Source: DASVSE01 sp036399715 | GTDB lineage: Bacteria > Bacteroidota > Rhodothermia > Rhodothermales > Rubricoccaceae | Assembly: GCA_036399715.1 (NCBI GenBank) | Contig: DASWMO010000305.1 | Coordinates: 1-15,505 of the forward strand | DNA length: 15,505 nt | Direction: 5' to 3' | Part shown: piece by piece, positions 14,942 to 15,505 of the stretch | Position numbering within the stretch: position 1 is the stretch's first letter | Layout of the letters: each line of letters starts with the position of its first letter | The notes under the pieces: generated by a model | The model's input: only the letters and a program-made list of their open reading frames with translations | Database searches by the model: none | Told to the model about the DNA's origin: nothing | Translations under genes and position numbers: made by a program

Positions 14942-15505
14942 TTACGGGCTGTCGAGGACGGCCGCCGGGTCCGGGGTGCCGTCGCCTGCGGCGCCGTCCG
15001 GCGTGAGGTGCATGAAGACGACCACGACGCCGTCCGGCGAGCCGTCCCCGCCGAGGTCCAGCGGGGCAGCGGCGATCTGGAGCGACGCCGTGAGCTCGGC
15101 GTGGACGTAGTGGACCTGCGTCCGGAACACCTCCCCGGTCTCGATGACGCGCTTGTAACCGTCGAACAGGCCGGCCTCGCGGTTGCCAGGGAACTCGCCG
15201 AGGAGGGTCCGCCCGGCGAAGTCGTCGCCGGGCCGCTCGACGATCTCGGCCGAGCGGGCATTGGCGTGAACGAACGCGAAGTCGACGATCTCCCCGCGCT
15301 CGTCGCGGAGGGTCCGGAAGGCCATGACGCCCTCGGGCGAGGCCGCCTGGACGGCCCTCAGGAGCGCCGCGGACTGGCGGGCTTCCTCGGTCGCCGCCCG
15401 GTGCTCCGTGATGTCGGCGTAGGACACGACAACGGCGTCGAGGGTACCGTCGCCGTTGTGGTCGATGGGCGACGCGTTGACGCGGTACCACCGGGGTGGC
15501 ACACC
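14942..15505 (-). CDS. PAS-domain sensory protein, partial (N-terminus outside window)
   Basis: The visible 187 residues run from the right window edge to TAA at 14942-14944. They begin with the end of one PAS/PAC unit (RWYRVNASPID...VVVSYADITEHRAA), then a short helical linker (TEEARQSAALLRAVQAAS) and a second PAS domain (about residues 50-165: PEGVMAFRTLRDERGEIVDFAFVHANARSAEIV, then GRTLLGEFPGNREAGLFDGYKRVIETGE, then FMHLTP). After this the protein simply ends; there is no histidine kinase, GGDEF or other output domain on the C-terminal side, so any output must lie upstream or in a partner. A GTG at 15502 should not be taken as the start because it falls inside the first PAS unit. Two Asp/Gly-rich loops (DHNGDGTLD and DLGGDGSPD) occur at equivalent turns. 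The DUF2064-like gene and fbp follow. Confidence 0.82.
   Translation of the reverse strand, partial: GVPPRWYRVNASPIDHNGDGTLDAVVVSYADITEHRAATEEARQSAALLRAVQAASPEGVMAFRTLRDERGEIVDFAFVHANARSAEIVERPGDDFAGRTLLGEFPGNREAGLFDGYKRVIETGEVFRTQVHYVHAELTASLQIAAAPLDLGGDGSPDGVVVVFMHLTPDGAAGDGTPDPAAVLDSP

Overview
The window is about 70% GC and reads as a chromosomal stretch of a GC-rich member of the Bacteroidota, most likely the Rhodothermota/Rubricoccaceae branch (inference). The grounds are a large secreted protein with a type IX secretion (T9SS type A) C-terminal sorting domain, an ECF sigma factor of the TIGR02999 type paired with a TPR-containing Ser/Thr kinase, two small LAGC-box lipoproteins, starts without clear Shine-Dalgarno sequences, and several starts preceded by TAnnTTnG-like boxes that resemble the Bacteroidota -7 element TAnnTTTG.

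Layout, left to right. A long-chain acyl-CoA ligase (minus, its C-terminal part lies outside the window) is divergent from an ECF sigma factor (plus), which is followed by a membrane-bound Ser/Thr kinase with TPRs (plus). Convergent to the kinase is a 1000-residue T9SS cargo protein with two different seven-repeat propeller regions (FG-GAP-like, then RCC1-like), two DUF4397-like modules and the sorting domain. The space between them holds a strong 14-bp hairpin. Valyl-tRNA synthetase and a DUF6174-type lipoprotein follow on the plus strand. A second small lipoprotein, possibly C2-like, lies convergent on the minus strand, with an 11-bp perfect hairpin between the two. Divergent from it is a type III polyketide synthase followed by a UbiG-like methyltransferase (plus). 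The right end is a minus-strand run: a PAS-domain protein (N-terminal part outside the window), a short DUF2064-like protein, and class I fructose-1,6-bisphosphatase, the last two overlapping by ATGA.

How the genes work together. The sigma/kinase pair looks like a phosphorylation-gated ECF module: the acidic region 2.2 motif of ordinary ECF factors is replaced by a Thr-containing motif, and both genes carry TTCTCGG exactly 18 nt before the proposed start. The PKS/methyltransferase pair is a small candidate pathway for a methylated phenolic or pyrone lipid. ValRS, FBPase and the acyl-CoA ligase are housekeeping. No tRNA, rRNA, CRISPR array, insertion sequence or phage gene was seen. No gene-free stretch exceeds about 160 bp.
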